Shown: in pieces, positions 16,243-25,298 of the stretch | How the letters are laid out: every line of letters starts with the position of its first letter | How positions within the stretch are numbered: the first letter of the stretch is position 1 | Origin: Chryseobacterium scophthalmum | GTDB lineage: Bacteria > Bacteroidota > Bacteroidia > Flavobacteriales > Weeksellaceae | Assembly (NCBI RefSeq): GCF_900143185.1 | Contig: NZ_FSRQ01000001.1 | Span: 1,736,001-1,800,000 of the forward strand | Length of the DNA: 64,000 bases | Reading direction: 5' to 3' | Notes under the pieces: generated by a model | The model's input: the letters and a program-made list of their open reading frames with translations, nothing else | What the model was told of the DNA's origin: nothing | The model's database searches: none | Program-made: the position numbers and the translations under genes

Positions 16243-17436
16243 ATGAACACATTAAAAGTTTTAACAGTAACAGCAAGCGTATTCGCTTTTTTGAGTGCAG
16301 GAAAAATTTCAGATAACCGTTGCAGCAGCAAAGCCAACGAGAGAGAAATTGTAGAAAGTAACATTTCAAATCAGCCACAAATTTCGGTTTCAAAAGATAA
16401 TAAAATTCAAGTTGCTTTGCTTTTGGATACTTCCAACAGTATGGATGGATTAATCGATCAGGCAAAGTCAAGACTTTGGAATATCGTCAATACGTTGACG
16501 ACTTTAAAATACAACGGACAAGCGCCACAAGTGGAAATTGCTCTTTATGAATACGGAAATGATGGTTTAAAAGATGAAAATTACATCAGACAAGTAACTC
16601 CGTTGACGCAAGATTTAGATTTAGTTTCGGAAAAACTTTTTGCTTTAAGAACCAATGGCGGAAATGAATATTGCGGAGCGGTCATTCGTGATGCATCTGC
16701 CAATTTAAAATGGGACGGAAACGAGAAAAGCATGAAACTGATCTACATTGCCGGAAATGAACCTTTTGACCAAGGAAAAATTAGTTATAAAGATGTTATT
16801 TCTAAAGCTAAAACCAAAAACATTTACACGAATACGATTTTCTGCGGAAGCCGTGAAGAAGGCATTCAATCTCATTGGCAAAATGGAGCGAGCTTAGGAG
16901 ACGGAAAATATTTTAATATCGACAGCGACCAAAAAGTGATTTATATTGAGACGCCTTATGATGTGAAAATTTCACAATACAATTCCAAGCTAAACGACAC
17001 TTATATTTCTTACGGAAGTCGCGGTTCTGAAATGAAAAATAAGCAAACGACCCAAGATTCAAATGCAGAGATGCAATCTGCTTCGAATGCCGTTGAAAGA
17101 GCCGTAAGTAAATCGAAGAAAAACGCTTACAAAAACGATCATTGGGATTTGGTGGATAAAGTTGAAAAAGACAAAAGCTACATTTCATCAATAAAAGAAG
17201 ACGAATTACCTTCTGAATTAAAAGGAAAAAGTAAAGATGAAATCAAAAAAATTGTTGCTCAAAAATCTGCAGACCGAGATAAAATTCAAAAAGAAATTGA
17301 AGTTCTCGCAAGAAAAAGACAGGAATTCATTGATATTGAAACCAAAAAACGAGGAAGTTCTGAAGGCGATGATCTAGGAAAAGCGATTGAAAGATCTATT
17401 GTGGAATTGGCAAAAAAGAACGGATATAGTTTTTAG
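16243..17436 (+). CDS. VWA domain-containing exported protein
   Basis: This is a 397-residue protein with an N-terminal signal sequence. A cysteine at about residue 28 (NRCSS) is too far from a lipobox context to be sure of lipidation. Residues ~55-240 form a von Willebrand factor type A domain. The metal-ion-dependent adhesion site is visible as LLLDTSNSMDG, followed by a conserved threonine context (VTPLTQDLD) and an aspartate-bearing loop. The C-terminal ~150 residues are charged and predicted to be helical or coiled coil. It may be co-expressed with the DUF4139 gene upstream, but a large palindrome separates them and no LytTR-type site precedes it. Its partner is unknown. Confidence 0.88.
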   Translation: MNTLKVLTVTASVFAFLSAGKISDNRCSSKANEREIVESNISNQPQISVSKDNKIQVALLLDTSNSMDGLIDQAKSRLWNIVNTLTTLKYNGQAPQVEIALYEYGNDGLKDENYIRQVTPLTQDLDLVSEKLFALRTNGGNEYCGAVIRDASANLKWDGNEKSMKLIYIAGNEPFDQGKISYKDVISKAKTKNIYTNTIFCGSREEGIQSHWQNGASLGDGKYFNIDSDQKVIYIETPYDVKISQYNSKLNDTYISYGSRGSEMKNKQTTQDSNAEMQSASNAVERAVSKSKKNAYKNDHWDLVDKVEKDKSYISSIKEDELPSELKGKSKDEIKKIVAQKSADRDKIQKEIEVLARKRQEFIDIETKKRGSSEGDDLGKAIERSIVELAKKNGYSF

Positions 17437-17502
17437 TTTTGGGGTTCGGGTTTCGGGTTCCGGGATACGAGATTCGAGGTTTATTTTTTTGAAAAATTAA
17501 TT

Positions 17503-17625
17503 GATGTCCGGAAGTCCCAAAGGGACGACTTAGTAAAGGATAGGATAAGATCCTATCAACAAAAATATTAAGTTTTTTATTCGGTTTTTAAAAGCAGCAA
17601 AAGAACTGGTCTCAAACACCAGTTC
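17503..17625. repeat. Cluster of short dispersed palindromes
   Basis: The 285-bp gap 17437-17721 holds no gene. It contains AAGTCCCAAAGGGACGACTT near 17512, GATAGGATAAGATCCTATC near 17539, and the hairpin GAACTGGT (17603-17610) with ACCAGTTC (17618-17625). Before them is a degenerate GGGTTCGGGTTTCGGG run. These look like remains of several small palindromic repeats. Confidence 0.5.
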
Positions 17626-17664
17626 CGTGAAACAGTGATGTGAATGTTAGTATTGTTTATTTTG

Positions 17665-17702
17665 TTTTGGGGTTCGGCTTCGCCGAACCCCAAAATTTTT
17701 TC
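17665..17702. terminator. Bidirectional terminator between VWA and FAD oxidoreductase genes
   Basis: A perfect 14-bp stem (17665-17678 with 17682-17695) has a TTC loop. A-rich and T-rich flanks on both sides allow function in either direction. It sits 20 bp after the stop of the minus-strand oxidoreductase. Confidence 0.8.
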
Positions 17703-17721
17703 AGAAAAATTAGCTTCAAAA

Positions 17722-18927
17722 TTATCTTCCAAATTTAAAATATTCAGAAAGTTGATGCGTTTCATTTTTCATAAAAGCGGAAGCCATTTCCATTCCGGTG
17801 ACAGAAAAAGTAATTCCGTTTCCACCAAATCCTAAAACGAAATACGAGTTTTTGAAACCTTCATGAACGCCGATGTATGGAAGTCCGTCTTTCGTTTCAC
17901 CAAAAGTTCCGGCCCATACAAAATCGGTGTAAAAATGGTAATCGGGTTTTATTCTTTTTAGATTTTTCAGAATTTCTTTTTCTTTTTTATTTAGTAAAGA
18001 GTCGCGTTTTTCGGGATTAGAAAAATCTTCGTCTCCACCACCGATTAGTAGTCTTTCGTCGTCTGTAGATCGCATATAAATATAAGGATCATCGGTATTC
18101 CAAACAAGAGTGTGTTCTATATTTTTAAATTTATCATTGTCAATTTCAGAAACTATGGCAAATGTACTTTTAAGATCTACGAAATGTTCTTTTATCATTG
18201 TTGAGCTTTCATAACCTACACAATAAATGATTTTTTTAGCTTTAATATTAAAACCATCAGTGGTTAATGCTAAATTATGATCTCGTAAATATTTCACCGA
18301 TTTCATTTCTGTTTTATCAAAAACTTTTAAGCCTTTATTGACATTAAACCTCAGCAATTCATGAGCAAATTTAAACGCATCAATACTTGCACCTTGTTTA
18401 GATAAAATTCCACCGTACGTATTTTGAAATCCGAATTTTTCTTCAATATCTTCAATTCCGAGCCACGTCACATCAAATCCGGCTTTTCTTCGGGCTTCAT
18501 ATTCCTTTTCCAGCCAAATCGCATCTTTCTTTTTCGACGCAAAATATAAAGACTGCTTTCTCTTAAAACCAGATCGGGCTTTTATTTCTTTTGTCAGTTT
18601 TTCCAGGTCATCTATAGATTTTGAACAAGCTTTGTAACTTTCTACCGCACCTTTTTCGCCAATCATTTCAATCAATTCGTAAAGCGGAGTATCAATTTCA
18701 TACTGCAACATCGAGGTTGTCGCTGAAGTGCTTCCATTGCAGATTTCACGTTTATCAATTAAAATGGTTTGATATCCGTCTTTTATCATTTGATGGGCAA
18801 TAAGACTTCCTGTAATTCCGCCACCAATCACAAGAACATCACATTCTTCATCAGATTTCAGGGAAGGATAAGAAGATATTAAACCATTTTTTAAAAGCCA
18901 GAAAGGTTCGTTAGATTTCAAGTCCAT
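17722..18927 (-). CDS. FAD-dependent oxidoreductase, DAO family (glycine/D-amino-acid oxidase-like)
   Basis: This is a 401-residue cytoplasmic flavoprotein. The N-terminal dinucleotide-binding motif is VLVIGGGITGSLIAHQM (about residues 31-47), with the ribose-binding acidic end at LIDKREICNGST. The DAO substrate domain follows. The C-terminal FAD loop LGFGGNGITFSVTG is the family hallmark, and DGLPYIG precedes it. Members oxidise amines or amino acids such as gamma-glutamylputrescine or sarcosine; the substrate cannot be read from the sequence. Some relatives carry a C-terminal Rieske domain, which is absent here. It is monocistronic. Confidence 0.9.
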   Translation of the reverse strand: MDLKSNEPFWLLKNGLISSYPSLKSDEECDVLVIGGGITGSLIAHQMIKDGYQTILIDKREICNGSTSATTSMLQYEIDTPLYELIEMIGEKGAVESYKACSKSIDDLEKLTKEIKARSGFKRKQSLYFASKKKDAIWLEKEYEARRKAGFDVTWLGIEDIEEKFGFQNTYGGILSKQGASIDAFKFAHELLRFNVNKGLKVFDKTEMKSVKYLRDHNLALTTDGFNIKAKKIIYCVGYESSTMIKEHFVDLKSTFAIVSEIDNDKFKNIEHTLVWNTDDPYIYMRSTDDERLLIGGGDEDFSNPEKRDSLLNKKEKEILKNLKRIKPDYHFYTDFVWAGTFGETKDGLPYIGVHEGFKNSYFVLGFGGNGITFSVTGMEMASAFMKNETHQLSEYFKFGR

Positions 18928-19038
18928 AGTTTTATTTTCAAAATCTCAGCAATAATTGAGCCTTAAATGTACCTATTCATTAATTATGGTTTAATTATTG
19001 ATAAAATAAAATCACCAAAACCATTTAAAATATAAATT

Positions 19039-19419
19039 ATGATAACAATACTTAATGATGCTCCGGAAAATGTAGCAGCTTTCAATGCAACTGGTGAAGT
19101 AACCAGAGAAGATTTTGAGAATCTTGTCATTCCTTACGTGAAAAATAAAGTAGAACAATTTGATGAATTAAATTACCTCCTTTATCTGGATACCGATTTA
19201 AGCAATTTTACGATGGGAGCCTGGCTTCAGGATGCACTTTTAGGTATAAAAAATATTACCAAATGGAACAGAGCAGCCATTGTAACAGATGAAGAAGGAG
19301 TGCAGAATTTCACTGATATTTTTAGTGTTCTAATGCCGGGAGAATTTAAATCTTTTCCAAAAGAAAATCTCTACAACGCTTTGTATTGGTGTCAAAACGG
19401 GAACGAAGTTCATAAATAA
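19039..19419 (+). CDS. SpoIIAA-like STAS/SEC14 domain protein
   Basis: This is a 126-residue single-domain cytoplasmic protein of the SpoIIAA-like family (PF11964 type). The pattern AFNATGEVTREDFENLVIPYV, then LLYLDTDLSNFTMGAW, then NRAAIVTDEEGVQNFTDIF is characteristic. The family is related to anti-sigma antagonist STAS folds and lipid-binding SEC14 folds; its function is unknown. The gene is divergent from the FAD oxidoreductase and has its own terminator. Confidence 0.85.
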   Translation: MITILNDAPENVAAFNATGEVTREDFENLVIPYVKNKVEQFDELNYLLYLDTDLSNFTMGAWLQDALLGIKNITKWNRAAIVTDEEGVQNFTDIFSVLMPGEFKSFPKENLYNALYWCQNGNEVHK

Positions 19420-19425
19420 TTAACA

Positions 19426-19455
19426 AAAAAGAGAAGCAATTGCTTCTCTTTTTTT
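19426..19455. terminator. Bidirectional terminator
   Basis: GAGAAGCAA (19431-19439) and TTGCTTCTC (19440-19448) form a perfect palindrome flanked by A6 on the left and T7 on the right. It separates the convergent SpoIIAA-like and MFS genes and touches the MFS stop codon. Confidence 0.85.
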
Positions 19456-20656
19456 ATTGGTCACAGGTAGCACATTCTACCGCTATTTCTTTTTCTTCTC
19501 CATCTGATGAACGGTACAGATAAAAATAAACAATACTAATAATTAACCCAATCACCGTCATCCCGACTCCTACAAGCGAAGGATAATTGTAAGATAAACC
19601 GTGTTCCAAGGGAATTCCACCTAAGAAAGCACCCATTGCATTTGCAATATTAAATGCGGCCTGCATAAAAGCAGCGGCCATCATTTCACTTTTTGGAGCA
19701 GCCTTCATCATCATGATATTAATCGGCGCCGCAATCGACATCGATAAAGCTCCGCAAATAAAGGTCAAAACCAACGAAATACTTTGATATTGAGAAAGGA
19801 AAAACACTCCTGCCAATGAAGTCATCATTAAAAACAATAACAATGAACACGTTTTTTCCGGACCCAATCTGTCTGAAAGAAAACCTCCTGCCAAATTTCC
19901 AACAACCATTCCTGCACCTGCAAGAATCATCACATAAGCCATATAACCGCTTTCAATTTTTGAAACCACCGTCATTAAAGGTGTGATGTAGCTAAACCAA
20001 GTGAACAATCCACCAAAACCGATTGCCGTAATCATTAAAACCAGCCACGATTGTTTCCCTTTCAAAAATTTTAATTCTTCCAAGAAATGACTGTCCTTCT
20101 TTTTTTCCATTGCAGGAAGCCAAAGTTTTAAAGCTAATAAAGTGGCAATCCCAATCACAGCAACAATTGCAAAATACCAACGCCAGTGAAATTCATGTCC
20201 GATGTAAGTTACCAAAGGAACCATCGCCAAATTGGCAACCGTTAATCCGGTAAACATTAATGAAATATACAATGCCTCTTTTCCTTTTCCTGCCATTCTT
20301 GATGCAACCACAGTTCCTACTCCGAAGAATGCACCGTGTGGTAAGCCAGACATAAATCTGATAATCAACATCGAATTATAATCAGGCGCAATAGCAGATA
20401 AGGCATTAAAAATTGTGAAAATCACCATTAAAGCAAGCAATACTTTTTTGGGTGGAAATTTTACGGAATACCCAATCAAAATGGGTGCTCCAATTACAAC
20501 TCCCAAAGCATACGCTGCAATTAAATGACCAGCTTGCGGAATGGTAATCTGAAGTGTTTTTGCAATATCGGGAAGCAATCCCATAATCGTAAATTCTGTA
20601 GTTCCGATTGCCAAACCACCGATTGCCAAAGGCAAAATTCTTTTATCAAACATCAT
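19454..20656 (-). CDS. MFS transporter (AraJ/YdhP-type, DHA1 family)
   Basis: This is a 400-residue inner-membrane protein with 12 predicted helices, the standard length. The first helix carries LAIGGLAIGTTEFTIMGLLP, the DHA1 signature of sugar-efflux/drug-efflux relatives. The A-type loop and GLPHGAFFGVGTVVASRM match the AraJ/YdhP/PbuE branch. The C-terminus ends in ECATCDQ. The substrate is unknown; the family exports drugs, arabinose or purines. It is a single-gene unit, with a -7 box and a palindrome upstream. A second ATG follows one codon after the first. Confidence 0.9.
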   Translation of the reverse strand: MMFDKRILPLAIGGLAIGTTEFTIMGLLPDIAKTLQITIPQAGHLIAAYALGVVIGAPILIGYSVKFPPKKVLLALMVIFTIFNALSAIAPDYNSMLIIRFMSGLPHGAFFGVGTVVASRMAGKGKEALYISLMFTGLTVANLAMVPLVTYIGHEFHWRWYFAIVAVIGIATLLALKLWLPAMEKKKDSHFLEELKFLKGKQSWLVLMITAIGFGGLFTWFSYITPLMTVVSKIESGYMAYVMILAGAGMVVGNLAGGFLSDRLGPEKTCSLLLFLMMTSLAGVFFLSQYQSISLVLTFICGALSMSIAAPINIMMMKAAPKSEMMAAAFMQAAFNIANAMGAFLGGIPLEHGLSYNYPSLVGVGMTVIGLIISIVYFYLYRSSDGEEKEIAVECATCDQ

Positions 20657-20705
20657 TAATCAATAATTATTTAAAGCAATTTTTTCATTGCTTCTTTTAA
20701 AAGCA

Positions 20706-20763
20706 CAAAAGTAACTATAATTGGAAAGAAAATGTTGAAAGGGTTGATATAAATTTTATATCA
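20706..20763 (-). promoter_or_regulatory. MFS promoter -7 box and upstream palindrome
   Basis: TACTTTTG (minus strand, 20713-20706) fits the -7 consensus. About 31 bp further upstream is TGATATAA-ATT-TTATATCA (20745-20763), a perfect 8-bp inverted repeat that could be an operator. This is inferred from position only. Confidence 0.45.
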
Positions 20764-20804
20764 GAACTATAATTAAATCAACTTAACCAATCTTTGAATC
20801 AAAA

Positions 20805-20831
20805 AAATCGCCTCAAAAAATGAAGCGATTT
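20805..20831 (-). terminator. Terminator of lipA
   Basis: Arms 20805-20815 and 20821-20831 form an 11-bp stem (one G-U pair on the minus strand) followed by T7 on that strand, seven bases beyond the lipA stop. Confidence 0.8.
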
Positions 20832-20837
20832 ATATTT

Positions 20838-21704
20838 TTAATGAATATGTTTTTCTGCGTGGTAGGAACTTCTCACCAAAGGCGAACTTTCAACGTGTCT
20901 GAATCCTAAGCTTCTTGCAAAATCCCCGAATTCATCAAACTCTTCAGGAGTGATAAATTTCTTTACTGGAAGATGTTTTTTGGTCGGCTGTAAATATTGT
21001 CCCATTGTAATAACATCTACATTGGCATTTCTAATATCTTCAATGGTTTGGAATACCTCATCTTTTTCTTCACCTAAACCAAGCATCAATCCGGTTTTTG
21101 TTCTATTTTGTCCTGCTTCTTTTAAATATCTTAAAACTTCAAGACTTCTTTCATATTTCGCCTGAATTCTCACTTCTCTTGTCAAACGTTTTACCGTTTC
21201 CATATTGTGAGAAATTACTTCAGGAGCAACATCTACCAATCTGTCTAAGTGTTTTGTAAGGCCCTGGAAATCCGGAATCAAAGTCTCCATCGTTGTTCCA
21301 GGAGAAATTCTTCTTACTGCATTTACAGTTTCACCCCAAAGAATAGAACCCATATCTTTCAAATCGTCACGGTCAACAGAAGTTAAAACAGCGTGTTTGA
21401 TCTTCATTAATTTAATTGAACGAGCCACTTTTTCAGGTTCATCCCAGTTTACATCCATTGGTTTTCCGGTTTTTACACCACAAAATCCACAACTTCTTGT
21501 ACAGATATTTCCTAAAATCATGAAAGTTGCCGTTCCTTCTCCCCAACATTCACCCATATTTGGGCAGCTTCCACTTTGGCAAATTGTATTTAATTTATAT
21601 TTATCAACCAAAGTTCTCAATTCTCTGTAATTCTTTCCGGTAGGAAGTTTTACACGAATCCATTTTGGTTTTTGAACGGTAGTATCTTGAACTAAATTCT
21701 CCAT
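20838..21704 (-). CDS. lipA: Lipoyl synthase
   Basis: This is a 288-residue radical-SAM enzyme that inserts two sulphur atoms into protein-bound octanoyl groups to make lipoyl cofactor for the pyruvate and 2-oxoglutarate dehydrogenases and glycine cleavage H protein. Both iron-sulphur clusters are visible. The auxiliary cluster has C42, C47 and C53 ([12 protein letters not shown]). The radical-SAM cluster has C68, C72 and C75 (CTRSCGFC). The C-terminal RSSYHAEKH carries the conserved RSSYHA serine that ligates the auxiliary cluster. The length is typical. It has its own promoter and terminator; no lipB is in view. Confidence 0.98.
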   Translation of the reverse strand: MENLVQDTTVQKPKWIRVKLPTGKNYRELRTLVDKYKLNTICQSGSCPNMGECWGEGTATFMILGNICTRSCGFCGVKTGKPMDVNWDEPEKVARSIKLMKIKHAVLTSVDRDDLKDMGSILWGETVNAVRRISPGTTMETLIPDFQGLTKHLDRLVDVAPEVISHNMETVKRLTREVRIQAKYERSLEVLRYLKEAGQNRTKTGLMLGLGEEKDEVFQTIEDIRNANVDVITMGQYLQPTKKHLPVKKFITPEEFDEFGDFARSLGFRHVESSPLVRSSYHAEKHIH

Positions 21705-21724
21705 TTATCTCTCAAATTGAGGTT

Positions 21725-21753
21725 CAAAGTTAGTGATTTTTTTATCGAAACAA
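21725..21753 (-). promoter_or_regulatory. Promoter of lipA
   Basis: On the minus strand, -33 TTG (21753-21751) and -7 TAACTTTG (21732-21725) are separated by 18 bp. The ATG lies about 20 bp downstream. Confidence 0.6.
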
Positions 21754-21811
21754 TCAAAGACAGACATTGATGAAACAGATAATTTTGTAATTTTAAGATT
21801 CAATATTTGTT

Positions 21812-22444
21812 ATGAAGACTACAGTTTGCTTTCTATCCATTATTTTCAGTACATTTTGTTTTGCTCAAAAAGAATTTCAACCAAAAGGCTCAACCGTTAA
21901 TGAAACTGTTGACGGAGATTTGGATGGAGATAAAGTTCCGGAGAAAGTAATTGTTTATGATATTGCAACTAACAATGATTATGGAGACATTCGAGAAATT
22001 CAGATTTTGAAGAAAATCAATAATAAATGGACAATATTAGAAAAATCCCAAAAGGCAATTTTAAGAAGTAAAGATGGTGGAATGATGGGTGATCCTTATA
22101 TGAGCACAACCATTGAAAAAGGTATTTTAAACATCACTCATTATGGAGGAAGCAGCTGGAAATGGGGAGGCACAGATAAATACAGATTTCAAAACGGACA
22201 TTTTGAATTAATAGGATTTTCTTCAGAAGGCGGAAAACCAGAAGAATATTGGACTACCGTAGATTTTAATCTTTCAACCGGAAAACTAATTTTTAATAAA
22301 GAAGTTGTAAATACTAAAGAATACGGAAAATCTAAAAGCGAGATTTTCATTAAAAAAGGAATGAAAATTAATCTTCAAAACAGAAATCAAGAGAAGCAAA
22401 GAAAAATTATTCTTCCTAAAACGAAGGAAGATGTTTATTTGTAA
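21812..22444 (+). CDS. Exported protein with calcium-loop-like DxDxD motif
   Basis: This 210-residue protein of unknown function has a signal peptide ending near FCFAQ. Just after it lies DGDLDGDKVPEKV, a run spaced like calcium-binding DxDxDG loops found in FG-GAP/dockerin-type proteins. The middle part is beta-rich. The stretch KYRFQNGHFELIGF followed by DFNLSTGK recurs in the protein at 60431-61018 (HKFRFQNGNFELIGY, DYNLSTGK), so the two are paralogues. It is divergent from lipA and probably monocistronic; a -7-like TAATTTTG ends at 21787. It is likely periplasmic or surface-exposed. Confidence 0.75.
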   Translation: MKTTVCFLSIIFSTFCFAQKEFQPKGSTVNETVDGDLDGDKVPEKVIVYDIATNNDYGDIREIQILKKINNKWTILEKSQKAILRSKDGGMMGDPYMSTTIEKGILNITHYGGSSWKWGGTDKYRFQNGHFELIGFSSEGGKPEEYWTTVDFNLSTGKLIFNKEVVNTKEYGKSKSEIFIKKGMKINLQNRNQEKQRKIILPKTKEDVYL

Positions 22445-22458
22445 ACATTTTTCGGAAA

Positions 22459-22491
22459 AGCCTTGTCAAGGTTTTGAACCTTGACAAGGCT
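22459..22491. repeat. Perfect 15-bp hairpin (CCTTGTCAAGG type)
   Basis: Arms 22459-22473 and 22477-22491 are perfectly complementary with a 3-nt loop. It sits between convergent genes and may serve as terminator. A hairpin of the same design is at 54780-54812. Confidence 0.7.
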
Positions 22492-22493
22492 CA

Positions 22494-23054
22494 TTAATTA
22501 TCCTCAAACTCATTATTTTTCAACAGCTCAGCTAAAACTTTTTTCGCTCTCATTACACGAACTTTCGTATTAGCAACAGAAATCCCCAGTTCTTCAGCGA
22601 TTTCTTTGATGCTTTTTTCTTCAAAGAATCTTAATCTGATAATATCCTGATAATTAACGTCTAAAGATTCGATAGTTTTGATGATTTTCTTTTGTTCTTC
22701 ATCAGAAATCATCAGTTCTTCCGGAGATTTTGCATAATGATTTTTTACTTCATCCAGATTTTCGGTAGGATCTTGATTTTCACGGCTTTTTCTACGCCAG
22801 AAATCAATAATTGTATTTTGAGCGATCGTCAGAATCCAGGTTTTAAACTGAAAATGAGGATCATATAGATCGAGTTTCGATAAAACTTTTGAAAAAACAT
22901 TTACCGTAATTTCATCCGCATCATTTTCGTCATGCACTTTCTTCATCACAAAAGAAAAAACATCTAACCAAAAAACATTGATCAGTTTAGTTTGTGCTTT
23001 CTGGTCTTTTTCCTTTGCTTTTTGGATGAGAGGAAATAATTGCTCGTCTTTCAT
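22494..23054 (-). CDS. RNA polymerase sigma factor, sigma-70/ECF family
   Basis: This is a 186-residue ECF-type sigma factor. Region 2 spans about residues 20-90 (DADEITVNVFSKVLSKLD, FQFKTWILTIAQNTIIDFWRRKSR). Region 4 spans about 125-180 (LDVNYQDIIRLRFFEEKSIKEIAEELGISVANTKVRVMRAKK), a helix-turn-helix for the -35/-33 element. The open frame extends three codons to a TTG; the ATG giving MKDEQLFPL is preferred because it fits family starts. There is no adjacent anti-sigma gene: the next gene is tyrS, divergent, so the trigger is unknown. Confidence 0.92.
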   Translation of the reverse strand: MKDEQLFPLIQKAKEKDQKAQTKLINVFWLDVFSFVMKKVHDENDADEITVNVFSKVLSKLDLYDPHFQFKTWILTIAQNTIIDFWRRKSRENQDPTENLDEVKNHYAKSPEELMISDEEQKKIIKTIESLDVNYQDIIRLRFFEEKSIKEIAEELGISVANTKVRVMRAKKVLAELLKNNEFEDN

Positions 23055-23096
23055 TATTAACAAATATAATTGAATTTTGCTAATGAAACAATATGA

Positions 23097-23228
23097 GCTG
23101 GAAGTGGGATGATGGGTGTTGGAAGTTTACAACTTTGAAAACAGAGCTCAAAAAGCTTTAACAGCAATCTTGAATCTTTAAACTCGAAACTCGAAACATT
23201 GAACCGAAACTCGAAACCCGAAACTCAA
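23097..23228. repeat. Degenerate simple-sequence repeats between sigma factor and tyrS
   Basis: This contains a GGAAGTGGGATGATGG-type run (about 23099-23130) and a CGAAACTCGAAAC-type run (about 23178-23228). Similar runs occur at 51399-51431 and at 16051-16075/17436-17482. No coding potential is seen. Confidence 0.45.
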
Positions 23229-23238
23229 GTGATTTTCT

Positions 23239-23246
23239 TATCTTTG
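23239..23246 (+). promoter_or_regulatory. -7 element of tyrS
   Basis: Perfect TATCTTTG with the ATG 28 bp downstream. No T-box or other leader structure is seen; the leader is short. Confidence 0.6.
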
Positions 23247-23274
23247 CGTATTAAATTTTAAACTGAAAAAAATA

Positions 23275-24570
23275 ATGAACTCTTTTATTGAAGAACTGAA
23301 ATGGCGCGGTCTTTTTGCCGATATGATGCCCGGAACAGATGAACAACTGAATAAGGAAATGACAACTGCCTATATCGGTTTTGATCCTACCGCAGATTCT
23401 TTACATATCGGAAGTCTTATTCAGATTAAAATTCTGGCTCATTTTCAGCAGCATGGTCACAAACCTATCGCTTTGGTAGGTGGCGCAACAGGAATGATTG
23501 GTGACCCTTCAGGTAAATCTGCAGAGAGAAATCTTTTGGATGAATCAACCCTTTTACATTATGTTGACTGTTTGCAAAACCAACTTTCAAGATTTTTAAA
23601 TTTTGATGGAAATGAAACCAACAAAGCAGAATTGGTCAACAATTACGACTGGATGAAAAATATTTCTTTCCTTGATTTTGCTAAAAATGTTGGAAAAAAC
23701 ATCACGGTCAACTACATGATGGCAAAAGATTCTGTAAAGAAAAGACTTTCAGGGGAAGCTGGTGTTGACGGAATGAGTTTTACAGAGTTTACTTATCAAT
23801 TGATTCAAGGATATGATTTCCTTCATTTATATCAGAATAATGGTGTAAAACTTCAGATGGGAGGTTCTGACCAATGGGGAAATATCACTACAGGTACAGA
23901 ATTAATCCGTAGAAAAGCACAGGGAGAAGCATTTGCATTGACTGTTCCTTTGATTACAAAAGCTGACGGTTCTAAATTTGGAAAATCTGAAAGCGGAGAA
24001 AATTATTGGTTAGACAAAAAGAAAACTTCACCTTATAAATTTTACCAGTTTTGGTTGAATGCAACTGATGATGATGCTGAAAGATTCATTAAATTCTATA
24101 CCTTTTTAGGAAGAGAAGAAATTGAAGCTTTAGTTGAAGAGCACAAAACAGCTCCACATGAAAGAAAACTTCAAAAGAGATTAGCTGAAGAAGTTACGGT
24201 TTGGGTGCATGGAAGAGAAGAATACGAAAGAGCTTTGAAAGCTTCAGAAATTCTGTTTGGAAAATCTACTGCAGAAGATCTGGTAAGTCTTGATGAAGAA
24301 ATTTTCTTAGAAATTTTTGACGGAGTTCCTCAGAAAGAAGTCGCTAAAGCGGATGTTTTAGGAATTAACATTGTTGATTTACTTTCAGAAAAATCAGGTT
24401 TCCTGAAATCTAAAAGTGAAGCAACAAGAGAATTAAAAGGAAACTCAATTTCTGTAAACAAAGAAAAGGTAAACGAAGTTTATACCGCAAACGAAACTGA
24501 TTTGATTGACGGTAAATTCTTATTATTACAAAAAGGAAAGAAAAGTTACTTTATTGTAAAAGTGATTTAA
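23275..24570 (+). CDS. tyrS: Tyrosine--tRNA ligase
   Basis: This is a 431-residue class I aminoacyl-tRNA synthetase that charges tRNA-Tyr. The HIGH-type motif is HIGS (residues 44-47) after GFDPTADSL. The KMSKS-type motif is KFGKS (234-238) in [12 protein letters not shown]. Tyrosine-binding residues lie in [11 protein letters not shown] and GGSDQWGNI. The C-terminal ~70 residues form an S4-like RNA-binding domain. The KFGKS form is that of the standard bacterial TyrS. It is a single-gene unit with clear promoter and terminator. Confidence 0.98.
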   Translation: MNSFIEELKWRGLFADMMPGTDEQLNKEMTTAYIGFDPTADSLHIGSLIQIKILAHFQQHGHKPIALVGGATGMIGDPSGKSAERNLLDESTLLHYVDCLQNQLSRFLNFDGNETNKAELVNNYDWMKNISFLDFAKNVGKNITVNYMMAKDSVKKRLSGEAGVDGMSFTEFTYQLIQGYDFLHLYQNNGVKLQMGGSDQWGNITTGTELIRRKAQGEAFALTVPLITKADGSKFGKSESGENYWLDKKKTSPYKFYQFWLNATDDDAERFIKFYTFLGREEIEALVEEHKTAPHERKLQKRLAEEVTVWVHGREEYERALKASEILFGKSTAEDLVSLDEEIFLEIFDGVPQKEVAKADVLGINIVDLLSEKSGFLKSKSEATRELKGNSISVNKEKVNEVYTANETDLIDGKFLLLQKGKKSYFIVKVI

Positions 24571-24585
24571 TCTTGAAAACATAAA

Positions 24586-24627
24586 AAATAATCCGACTCA
24601 GTTTTTGAGTCGGATTATTTTTTTTAT
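24586..24627 (+). terminator. Terminator of tyrS
   Basis: A perfect 15-bp stem (24586-24600 with 24606-24620) with a 5-nt loop is followed by a T run. A-rich flanks make it usable by the convergent lipoprotein gene too. Confidence 0.85.
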
Positions 24628-24643
24628 AAAAGTGGATGATTTT

Positions 24644-25057
24644 TTAAAATGTATAACTTGTTGAAGCTGATAAAGTCATTCCGCTCGAAACACTTTCTTT
24701 TTTAAGCTGACCATCTACCCAAATCTGAACTTTCAAAGTAGACGCCGCATCCACTCCTGTTGCATTTACCACAACATTGGTATTATAAACTACGCCTTCT
24801 GCAGTGAGTTCCGGGCTCGTCCATGTTGTTCCGCTCAAACCAGTAACAGTAATAGGATTGCCGTCGATTCCGTAAACAGCTTTACTGATATTAACTCCGG
24901 ATGAACCTTCTGCCTTGAAGACTACTTTTTGTGTCTTAATATCTTCAGAAGCATCATCATTATCTTTGCGACAAGATTCAACAAAACTCAAAACCATTAC
25001 CGTGATTACAGCGACAAATAATCCTTTAAATACCTGATTCAATTTTATTTTTTTCAT
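24644..25057 (-). CDS. Small lipoprotein, paralogue of the next gene
   Basis: This is a 137-residue lipoprotein with lipobox SFVESC followed by charged residues RKDNDD. The mature part is a single beta-rich domain of about 95 residues: VVFKAEGSSGVNI, AVYGIDGNPITVTGLSG, TLKVQIWVDGQLKKE, closing with STSYTF. The pattern resembles MmpS-like immunoglobulin-type folds, but that is only an impression. The neighbour at 25299-25715 is a clear paralogue over the whole length. Each copy has its own promoter with the same -33/-7 arrangement and the same upstream 7-2-7 inverted repeat. Function unknown; exposed at an envelope membrane. Confidence 0.85.
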   Translation of the reverse strand: MKKIKLNQVFKGLFVAVITVMVLSFVESCRKDNDDASEDIKTQKVVFKAEGSSGVNISKAVYGIDGNPITVTGLSGTTWTSPELTAEGVVYNTNVVVNATGVDAASTLKVQIWVDGQLKKESVSSGMTLSASTSYTF

Positions 25058-25105
25058 AAATTATTTTTGTTAATAGTATTCGGAATCTCTTGATTTAAGC
25101 ATCCG

Positions 25106-25176
25106 CAAAGATATGATAGACTAAAAATACTGTCAATCCTCAAATTTAAAAAAAATATCCTACCCTATTTTAGATA
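25106..25176 (-). promoter_or_regulatory. Promoter with NarL-style 7-2-7 operator (lipoprotein 1)
   Basis: On the minus strand, -33 TTG (25136-25134) is followed after 20 bp by -7 TATCTTTG (25113-25106). The inverted repeat TACCCTA-TT-TTAGATA lies at 25161-25176, 24 bp upstream of the -33 box. This is the same distance as in the paralogous promoter. Confidence 0.6.
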
Positions 25177-25244
25177 TTTTTCAGTTTTGCTTTTTCTAAA
25201 ACTATTTTCATTAATGGCTATGAAAGAATACGATTTGTTCCATC

Positions 25245-25282
25245 AAAAAAAGTCCGGCTCAAAACTGAACCGGACTTTTTTT
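25245..25282 (-). terminator. Terminator of lipoprotein 2
   Basis: Arms 25249-25261 and 25266-25278 form a 13-bp stem (one G-U pair on the minus strand) with T-rich flank on the minus side. Confidence 0.8.
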
Positions 25283-25298
25283 TCATCATTAGTTTATA

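Noticed and set aside
16094..16471. Minus-strand frames of 73-125 codons around 16.1-16.5 kb
   Set aside because: They run through the CGAG-type palindrome and the start of the VWA gene in antisense, with no start signals or plausible protein composition.
21705..21811. Riboswitch or structured leader between lipA and the divergent gene
   Set aside because: Only a -33/-7 promoter for lipA and a -7-like box for the other gene are visible; there is no extended pairing.
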